A stretch of 64,000 nucleotides of DNA from Prochlorococcus sp. AG-363-P19 (lineage in GTDB: Bacteria > Cyanobacteriota > Cyanobacteriia > PCC-6307 > Cyanobiaceae): positions 26,292 to 90,291 of the forward strand of contig QCGG01000007.1 of assembly GCA_003280055.1 (NCBI GenBank), in the 5' to 3' direction. Positions 55,411 to 64,000 of the stretch are shown piece by piece. Under the pieces are notes generated by a model. The model saw nothing but the letters and a program-made list of their open reading frames with translations. It was not told where the DNA came from and did no database searches. A program made the translations under genes and the position numbers. Position 1 is the first letter of the stretch, and each line of letters opens with the position of its first letter.

Positions 55411-56250
55411 CTATTTCAATTGCCGATTAAGTTTTCCACTTATCAAGCCTTCAGGATCAACTATTATCGATTTAAATCCAAGTCTTCTGAATTCCTTGAG
55501 TATTTTTTGCTGAATTAAATCTCCCTCAAGTTCTTGTATACGATCTAAAGGTACTTCGATTTTCGCCGCTAATTCTATACTTCTTACTCTGACCTTATTG
55601 AAACCATTTAACTTTAACCAAGATTCTGCTTTTGCAACACGTATTAATTTCTCTAAAGAAATAGATTCTCCATATGGAAACCTTGATGATAAGCATGGCT
55701 CTGCTGGTTTATTCCACCAGGGAAATCCAAGTGCTTTTGATATTTTTCGAATAGATTCTTTACCTATTTTTAAGTCTGCAAGTGGTGAGGTCACCCCAGC
55801 TTCTTTTGCTGCAGTAATTCCAGGTCTATGATCTTTTAGATCGTCAAAATTGACTCCATCAAGGACTAGGTAGTTACCGGCCTCCTGTGAGATCTTTGTT
55901 AAATGAGCATGTAGTTCTCGTTTACATGCATAACACCTATTAGTAGGATTTTGGTTGTAATTGGGATCTTTCAATTCAGTTGTAAAACATTCCTTGTGTG
56001 TTATTCCTATCCAATTAGCTTGATTTCTTGCTTCATTTAAGAGTAAAGGTGCCAATGCTGCTGAAATACCAGTAATTGCAATAGCATTTTTTCCCAGTTG
56101 TTCTTTTGAAATGGCGGCAACCAGCGAACTGTCAACTCCTCCAGAATAAGCAATGCAGACTCGTTCTAGCTCTGAAATGTACTCTCGAAGAGAAGTTAGG
56201 CGGTTGAGTTCTTGTAGAGGTAGAGGTTCGATTAGTTCAAAATTTGACAC
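55411..56250 (-). CDS. larE: LarE-like ATP-dependent sulfur transferase
   Basis: 279 residues of the PP-loop ATPase family: CIAYSGGVDSSLVAAISKEQ near residue 32, DPNYNQNPTNRCYACKRELH and NKPAEPCLSSRFPYGESISL with the Cys expected for sulfur transfer. In bacteria LarE helps build the nickel-pincer cofactor of lactate racemase, but no larB or larC lies nearby, so another thiolation role is possible here. Transcribed toward the speD gene. Confidence 0.85.
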   Translation of the reverse strand: MSNFELIEPLPLQELNRLTSLREYISELERVCIAYSGGVDSSLVAAISKEQLGKNAIAITGISAALAPLLLNEARNQANWIGITHKECFTTELKDPNYNQNPTNRCYACKRELHAHLTKISQEAGNYLVLDGVNFDDLKDHRPGITAAKEAGVTSPLADLKIGKESIRKISKALGFPWWNKPAEPCLSSRFPYGESISLEKLIRVAKAESWLKLNGFNKVRVRSIELAAKIEVPLDRIQELEGDLIQQKILKEFRRLGFKSIIVDPEGLISGKLNRQLK

Positions 56251-56317
56251 TGCGTTCTTCCTTTGAAACTACAGGCTTGCAGAACTAGTTAAGCTCCAAC
56301 AATAGTGAGTGTTGTAT

Positions 56318-57526
56318 ATGACGTCACAGTCAGAAGCAGATAACAAATCTAGCGGGAGTCAGTCCTCTCGTAAAAGTAAAGCTCATGGTGTGGGCATAGT
56401 TACAGCTGCAGATCGCCAGGAACGTAGTCATGGGCAATTACATATTTATGATGGAGAGGGGAAAGGTAAGAGTCAGGCCGCTCTGGGTGTGGTCTTGAGG
56501 ACTATTGGCTTAGGTATTTGTGAGCAGCGCAGAACAAGAGTTTTATTGCTTAGATTTCTTAAAGGGCCTGGAAGGTCTTATGACGAGGATGCTGCAATTG
56601 AGGCTCTTCAGAAAGGGTTCCCACATTTAATTGATCAGGTAAGAACTGGCAGGGCAGATTTCTTTAGCGCTGAGGAAGCAACACCTTTTGACTCTCTAGA
56701 AGCACAACGAGGTTGGGATATTGCAAAGGGAGCTATTGCAAGTGCACTTTATTCAGTTGTAGTTTTAGATGAGCTGAATCCTGTTTTGGACTTAGGTTTG
56801 TTGGATGTTCAAGATGTAGTTCGCACTCTTACTTCTAGGCCTCAAGGGATGGAGATAATTGTTACCGGAAGGGCAGCACCTCTTCCGCTGGTTGAGTCTG
56901 CTGATTTGCATTCTGAAATGCGAGCACATCGCCGGCCACCTCATGAAGACGAAAATTTGATTCCTTTCTATCCAAATGGAGGTATAGAGATTTATACGGG
57001 CGAGGGGAAAGGTAAGTCAACAAGTGCTCTCGGAAAAGCTCTCCAGGCAATCGGTCGTGGCATTAGTCAAGACAAGAGTCACAGGGTCTTAATCCTTCAA
57101 TGGTTAAAAGGTGGTAATGGTTATACAGAAGATGCGGCAATAGCAGCACTGAGAGAAAGTTACCCACATCTGGTCGACCACCTTCGTTCTGGCCGTGATG
57201 CAATTGTTTGGCGAGGCCAGCAACAACCTATTGACTATGTTGAGGCAGAGCGAGCTTGGGAAATTGCACGTGCTGCAATTTCCAGCGGTCTTTATAAGAC
57301 TGTAATTCTCGATGAATTGAACCCAAGTGTGGATCTTGAGCTTTTGCCGGTTGAGCCAATAGTTCAGACTTTACTAAGAAAACCTGCTGAGACTGAAGTT
57401 ATCATCACTGGTCGGTGTAAGAATCCCCCTGCTTATTTTGATTTAGCCAGCATTCATTCGGAAATGGTTTGTCATAAACACTATGCTGAACAAGGTGTTG
57501 ATTTGAAGAGAGGAGTTGATTATTAG
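56318..57526 (+). CDS. Tandem cob(I)alamin-adenosyltransferase-like P-loop protein
   Basis: 402 residues made of two similar halves. Half one: LHIYDGEGKGKSQAALGVVL, LRFLKGPGRSYDEDAAIEAL, SVVVLDELNPVLDLGLLDVQ. Half two: IEIYTGEGKGKSTSALGKAL, LQWLKGGNGYTEDAAIAALR, KTVILDELNPSVDLELLPVE. Both carry a Walker A (GEGKGKS) and the LDELNP motif of the CobO/CobA/BtuR family, which adenosylates corrinoids. An internal duplication is clear; whether both sites work is unknown. The first 40 residues are low-complexity. Confidence 0.85.
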   Translation: MTSQSEADNKSSGSQSSRKSKAHGVGIVTAADRQERSHGQLHIYDGEGKGKSQAALGVVLRTIGLGICEQRRTRVLLLRFLKGPGRSYDEDAAIEALQKGFPHLIDQVRTGRADFFSAEEATPFDSLEAQRGWDIAKGAIASALYSVVVLDELNPVLDLGLLDVQDVVRTLTSRPQGMEIIVTGRAAPLPLVESADLHSEMRAHRRPPHEDENLIPFYPNGGIEIYTGEGKGKSTSALGKALQAIGRGISQDKSHRVLILQWLKGGNGYTEDAAIAALRESYPHLVDHLRSGRDAIVWRGQQQPIDYVEAERAWEIARAAISSGLYKTVILDELNPSVDLELLPVEPIVQTLLRKPAETEVIITGRCKNPPAYFDLASIHSEMVCHKHYAEQGVDLKRGVDY

Positions 57527-57533
57527 CCTTAAA

Positions 57534-58706
57534 TTATAAATTTGTATCTTGAGGAATTTGTTTGATAGTTTCGTATTTCCATGCATCTATTCCTCCAGCA
57601 ATATTAATACTCTCGATGCCATAACTTTTAAGAATTCTAATGGCTTTTTCAGCTCTGACTCCACTTTTACAGTGGATATATAATTTATGATTTAGAGCAA
57701 TTTGCTTAATCTGATCAATTGCTTCTCCATTCTCTATATATTCAAGAGGGATTGATCTCGACCCTGGTATGGATGATAGTTTTACTTCCTCTTTGTTCCT
57801 TACGTCTATGAGGTCTATATTATTCTTGTTTGTGTCGAGAATGACTTTAAGTTCCTTTGTTGATATACTCCTAACGTTAAAAAAAGAATAATCATCATTT
57901 TCTATATTATGAAGATTTTTTCCATCAACTAATTTCTTGATTTCTCTTCTGTTCTTGTCTTTTTGTAGTTTTATTTCTCTAAATTTCATTGTTAAAGCGT
58001 TAAATACAAGTAGTCTGCCATCTAAAGATTCGCCAATACCAGTAATAATTTTAATTGCTTCTGTAGCTTGTATTAATCCTATTATGCCTGGCAGAACGCC
58101 TAGCACACCTCCGGTGGCACATGAGGGTATTAAATGATTTGGTGGAGCTTCTGGTAAAAGGTCTCGGTAGTTAGGGCTTTTAGATGACAAATTAAATACG
58201 GTTGCTTGTCCTTCATATTTCAAAATTGATCCGTAAATATTTGGTTTATTTAAAATTAAGCAAGCATCATTTATTAGATACCTGGTTGCAAAATTATCGG
58301 ATCCATCACATACAATGTCGAAGGGTTTGATTATCTCTAGCGCATTTTCTTTTGTGATCTTCGTATCAAAGATATCTACTTTGCAATTTGGATTTATTTC
58401 AAGAATTCTTCTTTTTGCTGAAGATGTTTTTGTTTTCCCAATGTCTTGACTTGTATGAATTACTTGCCTTTGTAGGTTTGAAGCTTCGATTACATCAAAG
58501 TCAACAACACCTATTCTTCCAACACCTGCGGCAGCTAGATACATCAGTATTGGAGATCCAAGTCCCCCAATACCTATGCAAATCACAGAAGCTGCTTTCA
58601 GTTTTTTTTGGCCATCTATGCCAACTTCTGGAAGTGTTATATGACGCTCAAAGCGTTTGATTTCTGCAGCGCTTAAAGCAATGTCAGATTTCTTTGCTTT
58701 GTTCAT
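57534..58706 (-). CDS. E1-like adenylyltransferase (ThiF/MoeB) with C-terminal rhodanese domain
   Basis: 390 residues. The E1 domain has SVICIGIGGLGSPILMYLAA (nucleotide binding), DFDVIEASNLQRQVIHTSQD, CDGSDNFATRYLINDACLIL and SCATGGVLGVLPGIIGLIQA. The rhodanese domain ends with LYIHCKSGVRAEKAIRILKS, active Cys present. It would activate the C-terminus of a ubiquitin-like sulfur carrier. The two zinc CxxC pairs usual in MoeB are missing (SPNYRDLLPEAPP where CYRC is expected; no CPxC after FREIKL). The JAMM protease gene lies 26 bp upstream on the same strand. Confidence 0.87.
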   Translation of the reverse strand: MNKAKKSDIALSAAEIKRFERHITLPEVGIDGQKKLKAASVICIGIGGLGSPILMYLAAAGVGRIGVVDFDVIEASNLQRQVIHTSQDIGKTKTSSAKRRILEINPNCKVDIFDTKITKENALEIIKPFDIVCDGSDNFATRYLINDACLILNKPNIYGSILKYEGQATVFNLSSKSPNYRDLLPEAPPNHLIPSCATGGVLGVLPGIIGLIQATEAIKIITGIGESLDGRLLVFNALTMKFREIKLQKDKNRREIKKLVDGKNLHNIENDDYSFFNVRSISTKELKVILDTNKNNIDLIDVRNKEEVKLSSIPGSRSIPLEYIENGEAIDQIKQIALNHKLYIHCKSGVRAEKAIRILKSYGIESINIAGGIDAWKYETIKQIPQDTNL

Positions 58707-58732
58707 GAGTATAAATGCATGTTTGGAATTTT

Positions 58733-59275
58733 TTATTCATTAGTAATTAGCGGCACTTCTTGATGTTCCTGAGAACTTCGATCGAATCGCCACCATGCTC
58801 TAACTTCTTCTGTTTTTGAAACGATAACCATTAAGCCTGGTGACATCCCCCAGCGAAGGTCGGAATCTGAAGGCATTGGATCTCCTTGGGGATGGGAATG
58901 AGCAACCCCAAGTACTTGGAGACGATTCTCCCTAGCCCATCGTTGGGCTAAAAGTTGATCTTTAGGATCTAGTGCGAATCGATTTTCTCGAGAAAATACT
59001 GATTGATCATTCCTAGCTTCTTCTTCGTTTGCGGTGGAGAAATGGAAAATGTCGGGATGCCAAATGTTCTTGCAAGACCATATTTTTTTTACATTCCATA
59101 TAGGGCTTTTGACCCATTTAGTAGTTTTTTCTTGAGTTCCTAGTAACAAAGCACAACCTTCTTCCGGTGCCATGGCTATTAGGCTCCTACGAAGAATTGT
59201 TAGGCAATCATGTTCGAATTTAAGCAAACCTGGCATTAAATAGACACTTTCGATATTCTCATTACATAATTGCAT
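58733..59275 (-). CDS. JAMM/MPN metalloprotease (Mov34/PAD-1 family)
   Basis: 180 residues with an intact zinc protease motif, VLGVAHSHPQGDPMPSDSDL (HxH-x-P plus distal Asp), and the upstream Glu in MAPEEGCALLLG. Bacterial relatives trim the C-terminus of ubiquitin-like sulfur carriers such as CysO. Its position directly upstream of the E1-rhodanese gene supports a shared sulfur-carrier pathway; no carrier gene is seen next to them. Confidence 0.88.
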   Translation of the reverse strand: MQLCNENIESVYLMPGLLKFEHDCLTILRRSLIAMAPEEGCALLLGTQEKTTKWVKSPIWNVKKIWSCKNIWHPDIFHFSTANEEEARNDQSVFSRENRFALDPKDQLLAQRWARENRLQVLGVAHSHPQGDPMPSDSDLRWGMSPGLMVIVSKTEEVRAWWRFDRSSQEHQEVPLITNE

Positions 59276-59289
59276 TCAGGGTTTTGTAC

Positions 59290-59688
59290 ATGAGCGAACT
59301 AAACTCTGAATCAAACAACGGCACCACCTCCTCTAACACTACACAAAAAGCTGTGGCCAATTCTGGAAATCAAGACGACACAATCAACTACTCAGAGCAG
59401 TTCAGCCAATTGATGAGAACTGTTAACGAGACTCTGAGCAAGATCGATTGGACTCAGATGGGTAAATATGGCAAGGCCGCTGGGATTATTACGCTTGTAA
59501 TTGTTGCCCAGATCATTATTAAGGGGGTCATTGACACGGTTAACTTGTTGCCGGTCGTTCCTGGTTTGCTCGAGTTGCTAGGGCTGGTTGTACTTGGCCA
59601 ATGGAGTTGGCAAAACCTTAAAACCAGTGATAAGAGAAATGCGGTTATTGAGAGGGTTCAATCACTACGGAAGGAATATTTGGGTTGA
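59290..59688 (+). CDS. CURT1/CAAD-domain thylakoid protein
   Basis: 132 residues from ATG 59290. A polar, disordered N-terminus (SNNGTTSSNTTQKAVANSGN) precedes an amphipathic helix (QLMRTVNETLSKIDWTQMGK) and two transmembrane helices (AAGIITLVIVAQIIIKGVID; LLELLGLVVLGQWSWQNLKT), then a helical tail. This is the CAAD layout; members shape or stack thylakoid membranes. Confidence 0.85.
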   Translation: MSELNSESNNGTTSSNTTQKAVANSGNQDDTINYSEQFSQLMRTVNETLSKIDWTQMGKYGKAAGIITLVIVAQIIIKGVIDTVNLLPVVPGLLELLGLVVLGQWSWQNLKTSDKRNAVIERVQSLRKEYLG

Positions 59689-59709
59689 TTGAGTTGCGTA
59701 ACTTAATTT

Positions 59710-60603
59710 TTAGGGATTAAATGACTTGTATAGCCTTTTAAGGCTTGATGTGCATTGGTTTTGATACGATCCACCAAAAAGGTTTGCATGGTTGATTAGG
59801 TGGTAAAGATTGTAGATTTCAGCCCTGTTAATTGCAGAGCGCGGTAGAGGCCATATCTCTTCATAACCTTGATAGAAGCTTTTAGAAAATCCACCGAAAA
59901 GTTTTGTCATAGCAATATCCACTTCTCTATCTGCCCACCAAGTTGCAGGATCTAGTAGTACACCTCGTCCATCTGAGATTACCGATGCATTCCCCCCCCA
60001 TAGATCACCATGCACAATGCTCGGACATGGTTGATGTTCATTGAGGAAATGAGTCAATTTAGACAACATCGGCTCAAATTCTCTGATATCCAATCCCCAT
60101 GTGGAGGCAATTTTTAGCTGGGGTTTTAAACGCATTTGTACGAAGTATTTTCCCCAATCCCTATCCCATCCCCCTGGCTGTGGTCCTTTTCCTATAAACG
60201 CATCTTCCTTCCAGCCGAATTCCCCTTGGCTATTATTTGCTGATTGTTGATGAATTAGGGCTAACCCTTGCCCTAGTGACTTTTGATCCCCACCAGTAAG
60301 CTCCAGCCAAGGCAGTACTAAAACGGCTTTTTCGCCGAACTCTCCAACTATCAGAGGTTCCGGGACATTGATTAGTAAAGAATTAGCCCAGTTTTTTAGG
60401 GTTCGTAAACCTTCTGCTTCGATACGCAGAACATTAAGCAGCTCTATATTGCTTGTTTTGGCAAAAATCTGTTGTCCATCATTTAATAGAAGTCTCCAAG
60501 CTTGATGAATGCACCCCCCTGATACAGGCTCAATCTTCTGTAATTGTTTACCTTCAAGAGGGCTCTTAGATGCAAAAAGTGCAGCGACCCATTTGTTTGT
60601 CAT
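59710..60603 (-). CDS. Fructosamine kinase family protein
   Basis: 297 residues from ATG 60603 (longer start possible at 60630, which would touch the divergent gene). Kinase-like signatures SGGCIHQAWRLLLNDGQQIF, EFGWKEDAFIGKGPQPGGWD, SIVHGDLWGGNASVI and LLDPATWWADREVDIAMTKL. Such enzymes phosphorylate ketosamine adducts on proteins and so repair glycation damage. Confidence 0.9.
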   Translation of the reverse strand: MTNKWVAALFASKSPLEGKQLQKIEPVSGGCIHQAWRLLLNDGQQIFAKTSNIELLNVLRIEAEGLRTLKNWANSLLINVPEPLIVGEFGEKAVLVLPWLELTGGDQKSLGQGLALIHQQSANNSQGEFGWKEDAFIGKGPQPGGWDRDWGKYFVQMRLKPQLKIASTWGLDIREFEPMLSKLTHFLNEHQPCPSIVHGDLWGGNASVISDGRGVLLDPATWWADREVDIAMTKLFGGFSKSFYQGYEEIWPLPRSAINRAEIYNLYHLINHANLFGGSYQNQCTSSLKRLYKSFNP

Positions 60604-60638
60604 GGTCTTTTTGTCTTCGCTTGTGAGCATTGCTTGAG

Positions 60639-62150
60639 ATGAGCCATCAGCGTGTAATTGTTATAGGAGCTGGAATAGCGGGTCTAACTGCTGCGGCTTT
60701 GTTGTCGAAGGAGGGTATACCTGTCACGTTGTTGGAATCGCATTACCAAACTGGTGGTTGCGCTGGTACTTTTGCTAGAGGATCATTTGTTTTTGATGCA
60801 GGGGCGACTCAAGTAGCAGGCTTGGAGGAGGGGGGAATTCATGAAAGATTATTTAGGCATTTAAACATTTCACGACCTAAGGCTCATCTTCTTGATCTTG
60901 CTTGTTTGGTAGATCTTGCTGATGGTTATGAACCTATAAAGATTTGGCATGATCCAATTAAATGGGCGGCAGAGCGAAAAAAACATTTTCCTGGGTCTGA
61001 ATCTTTTTGGAAATTACTCGAATTTATTCATCAGACCAATTGGAATTTTTCTAGTCGAGATCCAATTCTTCCAGTCAGAAATACATGGGATTTCATTCAG
61101 CTATTAAAAGCAATTCGTCCAGTGAATGCGATTAGTGGATTACTTAGCAGATCATCAATTGCAGACCTACTTGCTTTGTGTGGGTGTAGTGATGATTGTC
61201 GGTTAAGACATTTTTTAGATCTGCAACTAAAGCTTTACTCCCAAGAATCTGCTAATCGGACTGCAGCTCTATATGGCGCAACTGTGTTGCACATGGCTCA
61301 GGCGCCTTTAGGCCTTTGGCATCTTGATGGCTCGATGCAAAAACTTAGTGATCTTTTAGAAAAAGCTGTGATTAGTAGAGGAGGGACAATATATCTTCAA
61401 CATCGTGTGCTTGGTTTAGAAAAACAAGTTGATAATCAAACTTGGAAATTAAAGGTAATGAGATCTTCTGGAGAATCTATAGAGATGATTGCTTCAGATG
61501 TTATTTTTACACTTCCTCCTCAATCTTTAACTCATTTGCTTGTACAAAATACATTTTCAATTAAGTCCTATATTCAATATCTGAATAATCTACCTAAGCC
61601 AAGTAGTGCAATTGTTTTTTATGGTGCTTTAAGGCGATCATTTCTTCCAAAAGGTTGCCCTGACCATATTCAATTATCTCTCAAGGATCCAGGGAATTTA
61701 TTTATTTCAATTAGTCGTGAAGGAGATGGTCGTGCACCCATAGGTTTTGCAACTGTGATATCTAGTTGCTTTACGAATGTATCTGATTGGTCAACTTTGA
61801 GCAGAGAAAGTTATAAACATCGGAAGAACACACTTCTTTTAAGTTTTGCTAGGGCTTTAGAAGATTGGTTGCAACTTCCTGCAGGTCAGTGGGAGCATCA
61901 AGAAATAGCAACCCCAAGAAGTTTTGCTAAATGGACTGGGCGACCTGAGGGGATAGTTGGAGGTTTAGGCCAGCATCCAAGTCGCTTTGGTCCGTTTGGA
62001 TTGGCGAGTAGAACACCAATTTCAGGACTTTGGTTATGTGGTGATTCGATTTACCCAGGAGAGGGTACTGCTGGAGTTACTTACTCAGCTGTAATGGCCT
62101 GTCGTCAGTTAATGGCAAATCGAGGCCAAGAGTTGGCTATCTCCCTTTAA
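60639..62150 (+). CDS. crtD: FAD-dependent carotenoid desaturase-like protein (CrtD type)
   Basis: 503 residues. FAD-binding Rossmann motif [20 protein letters not shown], then [20 protein letters not shown] and [20 protein letters not shown], wording typical of cyanobacterial CrtD (C-3',4' desaturase), and the C-terminal [20 protein letters not shown]. CrtD makes myxol-type carotenoids, which Prochlorococcus is not known for, so the true substrate may differ. The start ATG 60639 lies 36 bp from the divergent kinase start. Confidence 0.8.
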   Translation: MSHQRVIVIGAGIAGLTAAALLSKEGIPVTLLESHYQTGGCAGTFARGSFVFDAGATQVAGLEEGGIHERLFRHLNISRPKAHLLDLACLVDLADGYEPIKIWHDPIKWAAERKKHFPGSESFWKLLEFIHQTNWNFSSRDPILPVRNTWDFIQLLKAIRPVNAISGLLSRSSIADLLALCGCSDDCRLRHFLDLQLKLYSQESANRTAALYGATVLHMAQAPLGLWHLDGSMQKLSDLLEKAVISRGGTIYLQHRVLGLEKQVDNQTWKLKVMRSSGESIEMIASDVIFTLPPQSLTHLLVQNTFSIKSYIQYLNNLPKPSSAIVFYGALRRSFLPKGCPDHIQLSLKDPGNLFISISREGDGRAPIGFATVISSCFTNVSDWSTLSRESYKHRKNTLLLSFARALEDWLQLPAGQWEHQEIATPRSFAKWTGRPEGIVGGLGQHPSRFGPFGLASRTPISGLWLCGDSIYPGEGTAGVTYSAVMACRQLMANRGQELAISL

Positions 62151-62156
62151 CTTTCT

Positions 62157-63023
62157 TTAACCAGAAACTATTTTTGAGCGCAAAGCTTGAGTTTTTTGTA
62201 GTTGTTCTTCCAAGCCATCCCAGTTCCCCTCGGCAATCTGCTTTTCAAATTTATCGAGACAATCTCTATAAAGGTCAAGCCCTCGAAGGATTGCTTTTGC
62301 ATTTGATGCAGCCATCGCTGTCCCTAGAGTTGGATTTCCACCACCCACTCTTGTGGTATCCGCAAAACCACTGGAAGCCAGTTGGCTAGCTAATGCATAG
62401 ATACTTTTATTTTGCTCTCTCCCAACAGTTTCAATGAGTGCTGCACTAATTACTACTGGCAAATGGGAGATTAGCCCAACGGCTGCATCGTGATTTTCTG
62501 CATCTGTAGTGATCCATTTACTGCCAAGACTAATTACCAATGATTGAATGGATTTCAGAGCTTCAGGATCAGTTGTTGAATCGGGTGTACTTACCCATGG
62601 GCGTCCTTTGAACAAGTTTTTTACCCCAGCTTCGACGCCTGCTTTGGATGTTCCTGCCATAGGGTGACTAGCAATAAATCGTCCATGCAAATTCCTCCAA
62701 AGTTCAAGAATAGGAGCTTTTACTGAACCAACGTCTGTAACTACTGCGTCTTTAGGAAGAGCATTGAGGAGTCTCTTTTGTGGATTCAGTAGTTCATTTA
62801 AGGGTAGAGCAAGGATTACTAGATCGCAGTTATCTAAGATTTGTTCATCTGTACTGATTGTGCTTGCCAGACCTAGTTCCTTGGCTCTTAATGCGGTGTC
62901 TTGTTTGTGGACTAATCCGTTGACTTCATACCCAAGCTCTTGAAGGTCAAGGCCTAATGAGCCTCCAATTAAGCCAAGTCCTACAACACCAATTTTTTTA
63001 AACGAGCGATTGCTCCGATTCAT
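62157..63023 (-). CDS. tyrA: Prephenate/arogenate dehydrogenase
   Basis: Tyrosine biosynthesis; cyanobacterial enzymes usually use arogenate and NADP. 288 residues from ATG 63023. N-terminal dinucleotide motif KIGVVGLGLIGGSLGLDLQE, catalytic region DVGSVKAPILE and IASHPMAGTSKAGVEAG with the conserved His, and AVGLISHLPVVISAALIETV. Convergent with crtD, six bases between the stops. Confidence 0.92.
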   Translation of the reverse strand: MNRSNRSFKKIGVVGLGLIGGSLGLDLQELGYEVNGLVHKQDTALRAKELGLASTISTDEQILDNCDLVILALPLNELLNPQKRLLNALPKDAVVTDVGSVKAPILELWRNLHGRFIASHPMAGTSKAGVEAGVKNLFKGRPWVSTPDSTTDPEALKSIQSLVISLGSKWITTDAENHDAAVGLISHLPVVISAALIETVGREQNKSIYALASQLASSGFADTTRVGGGNPTLGTAMAASNAKAILRGLDLYRDCLDKFEKQIAEGNWDGLEEQLQKTQALRSKIVSG

Positions 63024-63106
63024 GTGTTTCTCCAAAAATGGGTTGGTTGAGATATGGGTTAAATCAGTGCCACCAATGTTCCATTGTTATTAGTTAACTA
63101 GTTTTG

Positions 63107-64000
63107 ATGTTGGAAGCTCATGCCCACAAAAAGATGAAGCAACTGCTTTTGCAGGATTCTTCATCGTGGTCACATCACCTTACTCTTAGCCGTCTTGTAG
63201 CACGCAGTTTTCGACGAAAGGATCACACCTTGATCAGACTGGAACCTTCTAGCAAAGATGAATGGTTATTGGGCTTAATGGTTTCCCTTGGTTTAGAACC
63301 ATGTGGGGCAGTCATGCTTTTGCCTGAGCGTTTGAGAGACAGAGTCTTCACGATAGAACTCCCAAGGATTAGAAGAAATGGTTTGTCTGTGAGCTGTTGG
63401 GAAGGGTCTACCCCTCCATCGCTAGAGCAGCTATGGCTATTAGATCTTCCTGGGTTGCTAAATGCTTACAAAAATGATCATTTAGAAGGAAGACAGTTGA
63501 TAGTGCCTGAGGCGGAATTTCTTGCTGAGAGATTTCGAGAAGTTTTAGCAATTGAAATTAGAGCTGATGATTGGGAAGGTTTGTGCAGAGCCAATCCTTC
63601 AATCAAAACGGCTTTGATGGATTTGTATGAAGTGATTAGCCTCAGCCTTTTTTCAAAAGCAGCGCGTCTGAATGATCATTTGCTAATCGATAAAAATGAT
63701 TTTTCAGTTCTTAAGGAATTACTTCTTTCTGTTGGAATCTCGTCAGATCCATGGCAATCACTTTTAGAGATTGATGTGGATGAATGGGCTATTTGGGCTG
63801 AGTTGGATCACAAAAATTTGACTTGGGTGTGGAAGTTCAAACCTTTAGAACCCTTGAATGTAATTAAAGGATTGTTAAGGGATCAACCAACAATTCTTTT
63901 GAGTGGAGCAGGAAAAAATTGTTTACTTGCCTCTCAACTCTCTACAGAGATCTTCCCTTCTCCTGTTGAAATTTTCATAAACGAGCCTGATTCTCAGGAG
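63107..64000 (+). CDS. Uncharacterised protein, N-terminal part (runs off the right edge)
   Basis: 298 codons from ATG 63107 without a stop to the end of the window. Starts MLEAHAHKKMKQLLLQDSSS, then LTLSRLVARSFRRKDHTLIR, LEQLWLLDLPGLLNAYKNDH, WAIWAELDHKNLTWVWKFKP and PTILLSGAGKNCLLASQLST. I recall similar proteins in marine cyanobacteria annotated as helicase-like of the DinG type, but no helicase motif lies within this part, so the call stays open. Divergent from tyrA. Confidence 0.6.
   Translation, partial: MLEAHAHKKMKQLLLQDSSSWSHHLTLSRLVARSFRRKDHTLIRLEPSSKDEWLLGLMVSLGLEPCGAVMLLPERLRDRVFTIELPRIRRNGLSVSCWEGSTPPSLEQLWLLDLPGLLNAYKNDHLEGRQLIVPEAEFLAERFREVLAIEIRADDWEGLCRANPSIKTALMDLYEVISLSLFSKAARLNDHLLIDKNDFSVLKELLLSVGISSDPWQSLLEIDVDEWAIWAELDHKNLTWVWKFKPLEPLNVIKGLLRDQPTILLSGAGKNCLLASQLSTEIFPSPVEIFINEPDSQE

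Overview
The window looks like a piece of a low-light-adapted Prochlorococcus chromosome (or a very close marine picocyanobacterium). The evidence is the conserved blocks tkt-fabF-acpP-psaC-glmS, ho1-pebA-pebB and Hik2-like kinase-psaD-trpE-gshA-ppc, the fused panC-cmk, NdhS, a CURT1/CAAD thylakoid protein, A+T-rich codon use, dense packing and cyanobacterial RNA genes (rnpB and a Yfr2-type RNA). Placement in a low-light clade is inferred from retention of phycoerythrobilin synthesis and from the intermediate base composition; I computed no distances.

Layout. 1-8.1 kb: transketolase (cut by the window edge), fatty-acid synthesis genes (fabF carries an apparent +1 frameshift), photosystem I PsaC, GlmS, ManC, RimM, NdhS and RNase III. 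8.1-8.6 kb: rnpB and tRNA-Arg(CCT). 8.7-15.6 kb: two unknown proteins, glycogen phosphorylase, a Na+/H+ antiporter, an alpha/beta hydrolase and a sugar-phosphate epimerase. 15.6-19.6 kb: GlcE-like and GlcF-like glycolate oxidase subunits around a four-carbon acid sugar kinase. 19.7-30.8 kb: isocitrate dehydrogenase, a polyprenyl-phosphate glycosyltransferase facing a GtrA-deacetylase fusion, bilin synthesis, a low-molecular-weight phosphatase, PanC-Cmk and PurM.

30.8-37.9 kb is a genomic island ending at the 3' side of tRNA-Cys(GCA). It holds a complete small serine recombinase heading a run of five small genes with touching or overlapping ends, a second recombinase-like protein whose catalytic residues are all replaced, two TPR proteins (one without a good start), a small gene broken by an amber codon, secreted and single-membrane-span small proteins, and inverted repeats of matching geometry beside the recombinase and beside the tRNA. 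Between 34.58 and 34.80 kb, on the minus strand, lie a Yfr2-type RNA (duplicated GGAAACA loop motif plus terminator) and, just upstream, an element with the 11-nt Yfr1 hallmark ACTCCTCACAC followed by a terminator-like hairpin. The two contain 9 complementary bases. This RNA pair and the catalytically dead resolvase are the most novel items.

38.0-64 kb returns to core chromosome: an LpxB-related protein, RNase D, a cytochrome b6 haem-attachment factor, HemF, an Mrp/ApbC ATPase, RodA, a Hik2/CSK-like kinase, PsaD, TrpE, GshA, PEP carboxylase, a GNAT protein, tRNA-Arg(CCG), RecF, SpeD, a LarE-like protein, a tandem cobalamin-adenosyltransferase-like protein, an E1-rhodanese protein with a JAMM protease, CAAD, fructosamine kinase, a CrtD-like desaturase, TyrA and a partial unknown protein. 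Three genes (panC-cmk, the LpxB-like gene, recF) have no ATG, GTG or TTG at the expected start, or only an internal TTG; for two of them a CTG start is suggested.
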